Origin: Achatina immaculata
Lineage: Eukaryota > Mollusca > Gastropoda > Stylommatophora > Achatinidae
Length of the DNA stretch: 64,000 bases
Direction: 5' to 3'
NCBI GenBank assembly: GCA_009760885.1
Contig: CM019712.1
Span: 28,193,816-28,257,815, forward strand
A program made the translations under genes and the position numbers. Under the pieces are notes generated by a model, which saw nothing but the letters and a program-made list of their open reading frames with translations, did no database searches and was not told the DNA's origin. Of the stretch, positions 22,453 through 33,779 are shown piece after piece (the stretch's first letter is position 1; the number at the start of each line of letters is the position of its first letter).

Positions 22453-23950
22453 CCATGTTGTTGTTTCACTATATATTCTTAATGCTGCCACTTGGTCTAG
22501 ATACAGCAGTGATGTTAAGTGTATCAAATGTGTTGGACATCCCAGTTTTTCCAATATTTCTCAAAGTTTCTGGTGTTGTACATAATCTATTGCCTTTGTG
22601 TTTTCTATAAAGATACATATAGATTCGCATTAAACTCTTTGCATTTCTCTATTAATCTTATATTGAATATATGATCTCTTGATAATCTTCCTTGTCTGAA
22701 ACCAGCTTGGACCATATTGACTTCTTTTTCTATTTCCTTACGAAGTCTACCCATTATGATTTTTAACATAATTTCACTGGCATGACTAATCAGGACAACA
22801 GTTCTGTAGTTTGTGCATAATTTCAGGTTACCCTTTTCTGGAAGTGGTATGAAAACAGTTCTTTTCCATTCTTTTCGCCAAATCCCTGAATGCCTTGTCT
22901 TTTTACATAGTGCATGATAGATTGTTGCACCTTCCTTTCTTCCTGCTTTAATAAGTTCAGCTGTTATCTCATCACATCCTGGTTATTTACCATTTTTCAT
23001 ACTCTTTATTGGTTATAAAACTTCTTCTATTGTCGGTTCGGGTTCTTTCTCCTTCAATAATAATTCACACTGTTGATTTCTGCTTTCACAGTCGGTTGTT
23101 TCATACATTCCTCTGCAATATTCCTTCCATCTTTCTAGAAATTCCTCTGTCTCTGTCAAGATATTCCCCATCTTGTCACAAATTACATTTAGCTTAGGTG
23201 TGACATTTCTCGTCAATGTCTTCATTTATTTAAACATTTCACTATCTCTTCCACACCTCTGATGTTCTTCTATTCTTTCACAACAATCTTGTATGTACTT
23301 ATTTGTGTTTTTTCTTATGTTTCTACTTACTTATTTTGTCGTTGTTTGTCACTTTCATTTGCGTCTTCATTTATATACGTTGTTTTATCAGTTCTATTGT
23401 GCCTGCTGTAATCTATTCATTCTTTTGTGTTTTCTTTGTTAGAACCATGTCTTTAGCTTAAGATATCTCTGGCCTGTGGAGCCAATTCATCTGGTGTCAT
23501 CTCCTCCTGTACAGCCATCGGGATTTCGAAACTGTTCTTCACACTTCTATACCGTATTTTTATGGTATTTGTGTAGATCAAAGCGGAGTAGTCTTGATCC
23601 TATAACTGTTTTTTTATCTTTATCTTCATGCCCGTTTTTAATAACTCATGGTCCGTGTCACAGCCAGCACTTGGTAAAGTTTTTGCTGACGTTATACTTG
23701 ATCTCCATCTTCTTTGCACTAAAATGTAATCTATTTGATTCTTGGTTTTCCCATCAAGTGATGTCCATGTGTAAAGTCTTCTTGGATGTTGTTTAACAAG
23801 TGTGTTTGCGATTATTAGATGTTCCATGCTAAACGGCATTATATTGTCACTCGCCTCATTTCTATGTCCTATGCTAAATTTCCCGACAGTATATTCTTCG
23901 TCTTCTGCTCTTTCTGTACTAACTTTGCATTGAAATCCCCCATTATTAAT

Positions 23951-26900
23951 CTCTGTCTCTCTCTCTCTGAACCTTAAGTGCCCAGGGCACATGGGGCTTC
24001 CGCAAGGGTTTTACACAAATGCCTGTCCTTTGCCTTTTTTTCTGCTCTTACCCAGGTGAGCCCTCTATTGCTCAACATCCTTTCTGTTGTTCTTCTCCAT
24101 GTCTCTTTTGGTCTACCCTTTCTTCTGCTCCCCTGTGGTGTCCATCTTAGTTCTATTTTTGGTAGTGAGTTGTCAGTCATTCGGAGCACATGTCCCAACC
24201 ATCGCCAGCGTCTTTCCTCAATAATTGTTGTCAGTGGCTTCATCTGCATTTCTGCTAATAAGATGTTATTTCTTATGGTGTTTGGCCAAACTATTTTTTT
24301 TAATTCTTCGTAAACATTTAGTCTGGAAAGAATTCAACTTGTTTTCTATGGTTTTGGTGATTTTCCAGCATTCACTTCCATAGAGTAGTACACTTAGAAC
24401 ATTACTCTTAAATATCCTGATTTTCATATTTATGCTTAGTTTTTTTTATTTCCATATATTCTGCAGCATTGCAAAAGCCTGGTTTTCTCTAGTAAGTCTG
24501 CTGTTGATGTCCTCTGTGCTGTCTCCATTTTCTACTAATCGCTGAACTCCTCCACTAACTTGTTATCTACTCTGAGTACATTTCTGTTGTTCACATTTTG
24601 CTTCATTAACTTTGTCTTTCCTACGTTGATCTTTAGTCCTATGTTGTTTGCATTCTGAGTTAGCTTGTTTATTTTATCTTGCATATCTTTGTGACTGCTT
24701 GATAATAGACAAATGTCGTCCGCAAAGTCAAGGTCCTCCAGCACTGTGTCAAGTGTCCATTGTAATCCTCTGCGTTTGTCTGATGTTGCCTCCTTCATTA
24801 ACCAGTCTACTGCCAAGATAAATAATGTTGGTGATAGTACACATCCCTGTTTCACTCCTGTTTGTACCCTAAAGCTGCTGGAGGTATGTTCTCCACAGAT
24901 AACTTTGCACTGAAAACCCTCGTATAGGGCTGTGATTACATTAACTATTTTATGGGGGAGGCCATGCCATCTTAGGATTTTCCACAGTGCATCTCTGTTG
25001 ACACTGTCAAAGGCTTTCTCAAAATCTATGAATAATGCATATGTTGTGCTATGCCACTCATTTGCCTGTTCTAATATTTGTCTAAGTACAAATATGTGGT
25101 CTATGCATGATCTTCCTTTCCTAAATCCTGCCTGTTCTTTCCGAAGTTTTTCCTCAAGTGTTGGTACAATTCTATTGATGATTATTCTGCAAAATACTTT
25201 ACTGGTGAGTGGCAGTAGGGTAATGCCTCTCCAGTTCCTGCAATCTCTGAGGTCACCCTTCTTTGGTAGTTTTACTATAAGACCGGTTTTCCACTCCTCT
25301 AGGGCTTTTTCTAAATTCCAAATGTGTTGTAATATCCGGCAAAGTTGTTTTGGTGTTTCTGTTTCTTCTGCTTTCAACATCTCCGCAGTCACTTCATCTT
25401 CACCTGGTGCCCTGTCTGATTTTAGCATCTTTATCGCCTCCTTTACTTCATTTATTGTTATTGGTCCTGTATTGATGTTCAGTTCCGTTTTTGCTTCAGG
25501 TATGTCTATTGTTTGTGCTGCTTGTGTTCTGTTTAGTAGGGTGTTAAAGTGTTCCCTCCATCTTTCAATTTTTTCTCTTTCTCCACTGACCAGTTGTCCA
25601 TTTTGTGTTCTTACTGCACTTTCACATCTTGTGTTGAAGTTAGCTGTCATCTGCTTTGTGATTTTATATATGGTTTTCATGTCATTTGTATATGCTGCTT
25701 TCTCTGCTGTTTCTGCTAAGTTGTCATAATATTGACGTTTATCTTGACGGCATGATTCCTTCACTTCTTTGTCTTTTTGTGCATAATTACTTAAAACTCG
25801 TTCTTTAAGCCGTTGTGATTTGGTGTTCAGTAATTTTTTCTTGATTTCTTTTCTTTGCTCTATCTTTTCCCATGTGGTCTCGCTTATCCATTCCTCTTTT
25901 CTCCTTTTCCGATATCCCAGCACCTCTTTTGCTGTTTCCTGTAGTGTTTTATTGAACTCTAATATGGACATTTCTGCTTCGTCTTGTAGGACACTGAAGC
26001 GGTTCTTAAGTATTATTGATAATTCATTTCTTGTTTGCTGGTCTATCAGTTTTCTTGTATCAAAATGTATCTTTCTGTGTTCTCCGATTTTGGCTTTCCT
26101 TAATTTTAGTTTTAATTTTGCTACCAGAAGGTTGTGATCACTTTCTACATCTGCTCCTTTCCTTGCTCGCACATCTTGTAGTGATCGTTTCCACTTGTTG
26201 TTTATTAGTATGTGATCGATTTGGTTTTCTGTGGTTTTATCTGGTGACCTCCAAGTCACCTTATGGATGTTTTTGTGTTGGAAAATTGTCCCTCCGATGG
26301 TCATCATGTTTTCTTCACAGAAACTGCACAGTCTTTCTCCATTTTCATTTATTTCTCCGATTCATTCTCTTCCCATGATTCTTCTTCTATCTTCATTTCC
26401 TTCACCTACTTTTGCATTGAAGTCGCCCAAGATGAGTAGCATATCATGCTTGGGTATTGTTTCTACTGTTGCTTGGAGGCTGTTGTAAAAATCTTCTTTT
26501 AATTCCTCTTCAGCTGCTTCTGTTGGTGCATAACAAACTATAATAGACAGCTTCGTGAATCTTGAGTTGAACCGTGCATATAATAATCTCTCATTTATTG
26601 GGGTCCATTTCAGCAATGCTCTTGATGCTTCATTTGTTATAATCAATGCTACTCCTCCTTCATGAAGATCTTCTTTACCTGACCATATTATTGTATCTTC
26701 TGTGTGCTGTGTTGTTAATTTCCTTCTTCCTTGTCCTGTCCATCTTGCATCTTGTATTCCTAGTATGTCTAGTTTGTATCTGTGCATTTCCTTGATGGTT
26801 TGTGCTAGTTTTCCAGTCTGGTTTAGTGTTCTTACATTCCAGCTGCCTATTTGCATCTTATGTTTAGGTTCCAGGAGGTCTGCAGTCGGGCTGGGGACTT

Positions 26901-27132
26901 CCAATGGCTGGCTTTCATCCACAACCTTCATGGGCTCAGTTTCCTGATACGCATTTCTCCTTCCACCTGCATTTGCTTTTTCCCTTGCTTCCGTTTCTGT
27001 AGCAGTGTGATAGTTTTTTTATCAGATAGGGTTGCTGGCCCTATGCTGAACCCTCCTTAGTCGCCTTTTACGATCATGCATGGTAGGGTACAGTGGTCCT
27101 ATTCTTTGCAGATCCCGGGTACCACACGGGGG
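23951..27132 (-). mobile_element. LINE family A (RTE-like), apparently full length, 3.18 kb
   Basis: From the right it begins with a GGG-rich 5' region (GGGCCCCCGTGTGGTACCC on the minus strand). A frame from Met at 26931 to 26362 follows, with the endonuclease start MQIGSWNVRTLNQTGKLAQT, DILGIQDARWTGQGRRKL and GDFNAKVGEGNEDRRR. The main frame 26307-24535 (590 codons) carries the rest of the endonuclease, RT motifs YALFIDFEKAFDSVNRDALW, GVKQGCVLSPTLFILA and LDFADDICLLSS. A separate frame at 24249-23974 carries the C-terminus GHVLRMTDN..EAPCALGT. Twelve-base duplications CCCATTATTAAT at 23939-23950 and 27133-27144 mark the target. At least two frameshifts or stops break what was a single ORF of about 1000 codons. 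Length and layout fit the RTE clade. Confidence 0.9.
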
Positions 27133-27304
27133 CCCATTATTAATACAATATCATTTTTCCGTATCTGGTTTATCGTCTTTTGCACTGTGTTTTAAAAAGT
27201 CTTGTACTTCGTCTTCTTCTGCTGCTGATGTAGATGCATATATCTGGATGATTGTTACATTTTTAACACTAACACTTCATAAAATATTATAAAGCCAAAC
27301 CCAC

Positions 27305-27480
27305 TTGGCATATGTAGCAGTGGTGTAGTGGCTAGAGCAATTGCCTGCCGAACAGAAGGTCCTTGATTCGGTTTACCAGTTGGAGGGTATTTAATTTTCT
27401 CGGACCGACATGCGCAGAGGTCTCAGATTTATAAATGATATCCGAACTGCTTATATTTACAATGAGCTTTTCAGTGTAAC
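27305..27480 (+). mobile_element. Possible tRNA-derived SINE
   Basis: The segment GTGTAGTGGCTAGAGCAATTG resembles an RNA polymerase III A box. About 35 bases later, GGTCCTTGATTCGG resembles a degenerate B box, within a 70-base tRNA-like head. This is the usual plan of a tRNA-derived SINE. I did not find a second copy in the window or a clear tail, so the call is tentative. The head does not fold obviously into a functional tRNA. Confidence 0.4.
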
Positions 27481-27538
27481 CTAACAGCTTACAAGTATGT
27501 ATTAGAACTGTGACAGTAATTTGATACTCTGTTTTATA

Positions 27539-28861
27539 CGAGGGGCGTTCAGAAAGTAATGCACCATATCATTTTGTTCAGCTAATAATGAAGACAGAAG
27601 CATGACATTTTAAAGTTTTAAATATTACATGTGCCGATTGTGTGAACCAAATTGCAGTGCAAACGGCCAAAGAATATGGCTACCCTAACCGTTGAAATGG
27701 AGCGTGTTGGCAACTTGTGGTATAGCAGTGGATTGTGATAGAATATATCATTGCAGAGAAGGAAATTGTTGTGAACATTCACAGTCGTCTATGTGATGTG
27801 TATGGAAGTTTTGCTGTGGACAGGAGTACAGTCAGTCGCTGGGTTCAGAGAATCAAAGAATCAATAAGTGGAGATAAGGAGTTGCATGATCGGCCGCGCT
27901 GTGGACGTCCTGCCACAGACACCAATGCAGAAATGTTGAAATGCTATGAGGGCATTATTCTTACTGATAGGCGTATCACTACTCAACAGGTAGCCTTAAA
28001 GCTGTCAGTCAGCAGTGGTAATGCAAATGCAGTTATAAAAGCTCTCGGATTTTCTAAGGTTTGCACAAGATGGATTCCTCGAAGTCTCACAAATGAACAT
28101 CTATTTGCAAAGGAAAGCCATTTCTTCTGAATTGTTGGAGCGTTTCAATGCTGAGGGAGAGAATTTTTGCCTAAGATCGTAACAGATGACGAAACATGGG
28201 CACATCATTTTGAACGTGAGACAAAAAGACAGTCAACGGAGTGGCATCATCCACAATCACGACGAAGAAATAAATTCAAGACAACTCCTTCAGCTGGAAA
28301 GGTCATAATAACTGTATTTTGGGACATTGAAGGTGTGATTCTTGTGGATGTTATGCCAAGAGGAGAGACAATGAATTCGCAAGCTTACATTAAGACATTG
28401 AGAAAAACTCAATAAATGTTTTCGCAGAGTTCGGGCACACAAGAATCTTGCAGACCTGCTTCTCATTCACGAAAATGCGCGCCCTAACACAAGTCTGGCA
28501 ACACGGGAAGCAGTCCCCAAATTGGGTTGGACTGTACTACTCCATCCACTCTATAGTCCCGATGTGGCATCCTCTGATTTCTATCTATTTGGTCCACTTA
28601 AAGATGCACTCCGAGGGGTAAGATTTGAAGATGACGAAGGAGTGATTCATGCAGCGAAGAAATGGCTACATAATCAAGAGAAAAGCTGGTACTGGTTAGG
28701 AATACATGCACTTGTTTTGCGCTGGAGTAAAGCCGTACAAGTTCAATAATACCGATGTTTACATGACATATCCATGTATATTGTGTATAAATTTCATGCT
28801 TTTTTGAATAAATAGCTCCTGATAAAAACGATGTTGTGCATTACTTTCTGAACGTCCCTCG
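27539..28861 (+). mobile_element. mariner transposon, 1.32 kb, defective transposase
   Basis: Terminal inverted repeats of about 28 bp (CGAGGGGCGTTCAGAAAGTA at the left, the complement of TACTTTCTGAACGTCCCTCG at the right) are flanked by TA. The transposase is split. The HTH part at 27735-28130 reads YGSFAVDRSTVSRWVQRIKE, then DRPRCGRPATD. The first Asp block is VTDDETWAHHFERETKRQST (28167). The second Asp position is in LLIHENARPNTSLATREAV, where the usual HDN is now HEN. The last block is LYSPDVASSDFYLFGPLKDA (28522), DD34D type. Stops and frameshifts at about 28130 and 28415 plus the D-to-E change mean it is inactive. It ends 50 bases before a host exon. Confidence 0.92.
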
Positions 28862-28911
28862 TAAATGTGAATATCGGTGTCATCTACTTACAAATTATAT
28901 TTCTCTGTAAG

Positions 28912-29031
28912 GCTGCAAGGATAAATCCGGAAAATGTGTTAGTCCAAATTACGCGTGGAAAGAGGGCGAGAAAACTTTCAAGTGTGTCTATCAAAAACCT
29001 GGGGGTTACACTGTTGTTCCAGCATTTGTGG
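28912..29031 (+). CDS. Exon of FReD gene: orphan first half of the cysteine module
   Basis: This 120-nt exon is phase 1-1, with acceptor atttctctgtaag and donor GTGAGT. It encodes (G)CKDKSGKCVSPNYAWKEGEK, then TFKCVYQKPGGYTVVPAFV. Three cysteines and a Trp align with the exon at 1659 and with the first half of the exon at 19295. I find no matching second-half exon downstream. Instead the next recognised exons are the 9-nt hinge microexons, so either a second half was lost or it lies in sequence now replaced by transposons. The acceptor TAAG is weaker than the CAG used elsewhere in the gene. Confidence 0.75.
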
Positions 29032-29104
29032 GTGAGTGGAGCTTTTTTCAGTTTCTTTTTTTTATCTCCATTTATCTCTGCCCCTCTTGTTCTGTCAATT
29101 TGTA

Positions 29105-29330
29105 ACTCTCTCTCTCTCTGTCTGTCTCTCTCTTTCTCTCACTGTCTCTCTTGTTCTATCTCTCTCTAACCGTATATCTTGATTTTTCTCTATACAACTC
29201 TCTCTCTCTCTCTCATGTTTTATTTGTTTGTAACTCTCTCTCATGTTTTATTTGTTTGTAACTCTCTCTCTCTCTCTCTTGTGTCATCTTCATGTAACTC
29301 TCTCCCCCTCTCTCTGTTGTCTGTTGTTCG
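29105..29330 (+). repeat. CT-rich microsatellite region
   Basis: (CT)n and (TCTG)n tracts are mixed with repeats of tgtaactctctctc and catgttttatttgtttgtaac. Similar units at 36876-37015 (ccatgtaactctctctc) suggest that one CT-rich intron region was split by the insertions between 29.6 and 36.9 kb. Confidence 0.75.
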
Positions 29331-29599
29331 GGATATGACGTGTAATTTCTGCTCCTGATTTTACAATTATTTTGTGTATTATTTCAAATACTTGGACAAT
29401 GATACTTATATTGTTGGATTTCTGAAGAAACTGTGTTTTCATTGGGTTATGAAAAGTATTCAAAATATATGAATTTGTGGAGTTATTTCATAAAATTGCA
29501 GTAATACATTCTTTCTCTAAGATCATAGTGGTCACCAGTTTTCACCACTAATTTTCGATAAGCCACGCGGTCTGCCCAGTGTCAGCCAGAAAGTTTTGT

Positions 29600-32500
29600 T
29601 TGCTTAATCTAGACGTTATGTAACAATGATAGAATGCGGGACAGAAGGTTTAATCTGTGAGGTGACGAACAAGCCCAGCCGGCAGGATGGTCTCCGGTCT
29701 ACCACAACAAAGAACTATAGCCTAAACAAACATAAAGCCATGAGAACAAAGCTAAAGAAATGTAGTAACCCACCAGGCTTAACAATAAAATACACCAACA
29801 AGGGACAATGTGTCGTTGTGACATGCCACAACACACTTCAATAGGAGTCCCTGAGGCAAGCCCTTAGGAAGATCTATCAAGCAGAAAGAGAGGAGAGACA
29901 TGATAAGCAAAGCGCTAATGTTGAGGACATCATAAAAACACCAGTCCTCACAGTTCATCTTTACCACACCAAGAACAAAGTGATGGTACAAGGCGACGCC
30001 GAGGCCATTGAATCCTGACTAACAAAACAGTTTATGGAGCTGCAAGAAGGAGACATAAACACAGTCAAGGAAGTGATGGCTAATCAGCTCCCTCTAGAAC
30101 TAAACACATCACTTACAAACATGGCTGAAAGTTTTGCAAGTCCTGTAAAGAAGACTATTGACGTAGTCGACGATAGAATGGAAATCATGACAGCAGAAGA
30201 GTCTGTGCCAGAAAACGCTGTTATTATCACCATCAAAGAAAGCTCCAGCAAACATGAATTACCACCAACAATTGCTGCAGAAGAACCAATAATCACAGAT
30301 ACTGCTGGAGAACAAGGAGCAACAACTTCTACTGAGAAAGCTCAATTGCCTTCAGACACCTTCACTCATAAAGAAAACCCAGTTAACAGTTCTAGCGAAA
30401 ATGATGTAATAACGGAACCAAACTCCGAAAAATCTTTGGATAGCAATGTACCAAGACTTAGTGAGACTGTTAGTTCTCATCAAGCTGTTGGTACAGGAAC
30501 AAAACTACCTACTTGTTTCTGTGACCATGACTTCACAGAAGTTATTAAAGACTTCGTTAAAATACTAATCAGTGACATGAAGTCCGAAGTTGTAAAGTCA
30601 CTCAGTGAGGAGAATGATAATATTAAAAAAGAGGTTGAACAGCTGAGAGAAGAAAATACCAAGCTGAAGCTGCTCATTGAATCAGCGAACAGCGAAAACC
30701 GCAGTAGTAGAAAACTACAGAAAAACATCCAGACAGAAACTGTTAGTCACAGTCAGTCAGTGGCTGCTAGTCAAACTAATCTCAACATGAAGCCGAAGGC
30801 TCAGCCATCGTCGTCAGTCGGTGTAAACAAACTTCACAAGAAAAACAACCAACAAAAACAGAGTGAAGTCACTGACTCTTTATCAGGTGAGCAAGACCAG
30901 CATATCACAAAATACGAGTACCCCATCGAGGTCCAGATCACCAACAGATTTGACGCTCTACAAGAAAGCTCTGTACCAGATACTCAGCAGACAGACAGGA
31001 CGCAACAATCAGCTCAGTCATCAACGCATCCCACCTCCAGTCACAATCTAACCAAAAACAACGTGAACGAAATACGCAGGAAATTCCCATTCACAAAATC
31101 ACGAACAGCACAACACATTTAATAATTGGGGATTCTCTGCTAAAGGGCGTGTATAGCGGGCGGATGTCCATACCAGACGAAGACATTGTCTCAGTAGTTG
31201 CAGTACCGGGAGCTGGTATTGCGAAAATAACGCAAACACTGAGAAGTTTTAATACAGACCAGGGCGTGAGGAAAATCTCCGTACATGTTGGCATAAATGA
31301 CAGCATGAATGGCCAGAACATCAGACGTTCCGACATGCAGGCTTTGACTTCCGCCATCAAGGAAAAGTTATCCGACTGCAGCAATCTTCCTATCTTCCAT
31401 CATTCCACCCTGCTCCGGTCCTGGACGCCGCCTGGTAGACATCAACAACAAGGCACTTCAGTCATACTGTCGTCTTAACAACATTGTCTTCAAAGACCAC
31501 ACTGTATTCTTCATCTCAGCCTCTGGTGCCCCGAAGAAACGGATGTACAGGGGCCACATACATGCATCAAAACTTGGTACCAGCATCCTTGCCAAAAATC
31601 TAAAGTGTCCAGAACTTACACTACAGAAAGACGTGGTACAGTTGGATGTCCACAAACAACACTCACGTCCAACAAAAAACCCCCATAAAGCCAGCTCTAC
31701 TCCGAGCACTAAAACCAAAGGGACCTCCAAATCTGCACCACCTGTTCCACAGCAAACCACCGACTATGACACAATGTTTCCACCCCTACCCTCACGTCAG
31801 CCTCAGACGAGCTGATACGAGCGTCAGCAACGTCAGGATTCTTCCTCAGTCGCACAGCTCATTGGAAGATCTCAACACACAAGCACGTTCTATGCAACAT
31901 CCTCAAAGAAATTAGGAGCTGCAGTATTTGTTGCAGTTTAGCCCTGCAGCCTTGAGTCATGCCTAATTCACATGGCATGGTACCTTACAGACACCACATG
32001 CCTTAAACTGATGGCAGTATCATCGTAATTCATCACAAACTGAAATCTTCAACCTGCAATGTCGAAAAAGAATTATTACTCAGCAAGATATAGTGACTGA
32101 TATCTTCATTCTTACGTTTATTTAGAATTTTTACATTTTATTATTGCAGTTTATTTCTTGCCCCTTTTCTTTTGTATCTATGTTTCTAATTCTTGTCAAC
32201 TTTCTATAGGTCGTTGCAGTTTGTGAGTTGTATCTGTTTGTGTGTGAGAACTATATACTTAATTACTCAACTTGTTAGTGAATTCACATATTTCAGCGTT
32301 TAATTATTCAGTAGTTAGACGCGTCTCTCTTTCAGCTTCCAGTTATTTCAGCTAGTGAGTTGTGTACCAGTTGAAAGTTTAATATTCAGAGTATGTCTCT
32401 GTGTAGTATTTAAAAGTTTATTTACTTCAGTATTAAGTACCATAATTGGAATTATTTTCAAACCAGTAACAGGAGACAGGAAAATAAAATGACACCACCT

Positions 32501-33015
32501 AGCGAAAAATGGTTACATAAGGAAGGACTTCGATTAGGCCATCTGAATGTATAGCACCTATTGGGTAAAATTCCTGAAGTAACACACATATTACATCAAC
32601 ACTTCCACATTTTTGGCTTCTCTGAAAGACTCTCTCAACCCATGACTCGTCAGCCATCAGATACTAAAATGACATAGCTCGAAAAGTAACTTGTTAGATA
32701 TTGTTAGAAATTATTTTAATGTTTGTTTAAAACATATGTTAGAAGACCTGTACTGACAATGTATTTGTGATTATGTATATGTCTATGTGTGTTTCCGTGT
32801 ATATGTGAGAGCTATTTTATTAGGTTAATTGCTTCTTCTCGTTTACTTTGAATGTAATAGTTTAATCTTACACTCTTTTGATATGTTTTTTTTCCTAATT
32901 GTATTAAATCGAGTGTGTGGGAAGAGTGAAAGAAGGAGTGATGAAGGACAGAATGTAAGACGGGCCTGCGTGCCCAAATTTTTACCTTTTATAAATAAGG
33001 ATTATTCATTCATTC
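29600..33015 (+). mobile_element. CR1/L2-like LINE with esterase-type ORF1, internally deleted
   Basis: ORF1 occupies about 29630-31910 in several frames. It starts with a block TPVLTVHLYHTKNKVMVQGD (29940-30005), continues in an open frame of 362 codons (30034-31122) rich in Ser, Thr and Glu with a coiled coil near 30600 (KKEVEQLREENTKLKLLIES), and is followed by an SGNH-esterase-like domain with IIGDSLLKGVYSGRMSIPDE (31122), VHVGINDSMNGQNI (31280) and SASGAPKKRMYRGHIHASKL (31520). ORF2 is represented only by the start of the endonuclease (GLRLGHLNV, stop, HLLGKIPEVTH near 32527). It then jumps to the 3' end, cattctgtcc-like plus (ATTC)n at 32935-33015. The RT is missing. ORF1 is also broken by frameshifts, so the element is dead. 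Confidence 0.8.
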
Positions 33016-33023
33016 ATACATAT

Positions 33024-33720
33024 ACAAGGGGTGATTGATAAGTTCTCGTCATAAGGTATAACGGATTATTTGTGGACAGCTTTTAGTCCTATTGTAAGTC
33101 TGTGCACAGTCATGCGATCCTGGAGCATACTGATCCCTTCTTTGTAAATGCCAGCATCTTGTCGCAGTAGAAAAGTGGTCTACTGCATGAATGACGTCAT
33201 CATCTGAAGCAAATTTGCGACCGCTGAGCTCCTTTTTGAGTTTGGTAAACAGGTAATAGGTGCCTAATCTGGTGAATAGGGAGGATGTTCAAGAAGCTGG
33301 AAGCGGCATTCATGAATGGCAGCCATTGCCACAGCCGACTTGTGAACTGGAGCATTGTCTTGCTGAAAGATGACTCCTCTCGTCAATTTCCCTCGATGTT
33401 TTTCCTTCAATGTGACCCGCAGTTGCTTCACAAGATTAACGTAATAGACTCCGGTGACTATTCTGCCCTTTTGAAGATAGTCTACCAATAGCACACCTTC
33501 TGAATCCCAAAAGATGAAAGCCATCAATTTGCCTGCAGAGTGAACCACCGTTGCTTTCTTTGGAGGTGGGGATCTATGATGTTTCCACTACTTTGACTGT
33601 TCTTTGGTTTCTGGTTGAAAATGATGAACCCAAGTCTCATCCATAGTGACAAATTACTGAAGAAATTTTTCAGGATCTGCAGAAAAAATGACCAAGATTG
33701 TCTCTTGACATGTTGTGACG
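33024..33720 (-). mobile_element. mariner fragment
   Basis: The left end ACAAGGGGTGATTGATAAGT resembles a mariner terminal repeat. On the minus strand the transposase core reads FVTMDETWVHHFQPETKEQS (near 33640), then GKLMAFIFWDSEGVLLVDYL (33480-33540), then GVIFQQDNAPVHKSAVAMAA and LLEHPPYSPD (33264-33370). The two Asp blocks of DD34D transposases are visible. The N-terminal half and the right terminal repeat were not found, so the copy is truncated near 33720. Confidence 0.85.
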
Positions 33721-33779
33721 CTAGGTAAGAGGTGGTTGCACATCTAGTTTAGCGTTGGACTTCTTACAGGAAAACTTCA

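Larger units (their letters stand above)
21135..27290 (-). mobile_element. LINE family B (RTE-like), long copy split by three later insertions
   Basis: Minus-strand LINE B sequence occupies about 21135-21395, 22113-22247, 22453-23950 and 27133-27290. From the right it reads the mid-endonuclease (VTIIQIYASTSAAEEDEVQD, then FLKHSAKDDKPDTEK), then across the LINE A insertion GKFSIGHRNEASDNIMPF, RLYTWTSLDGKTKNQIDYIL (23700-23760), the RT (GVRQG block at 22215-22250) and YADDTVLLSTTEKG (21370-21300). It stops before the normal 3' end. It was intact enough to serve as target for two LINE A copies and a CR1-type tail, each with target duplications. Degenerate and inactive. Confidence 0.85.

Noticed and set aside
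27305..27380. A functional tRNA gene
   Set aside because: A-box-like and B-box-like motifs are present, but I could not form a sound cloverleaf or place an anticodon, so a SINE head is more likely.
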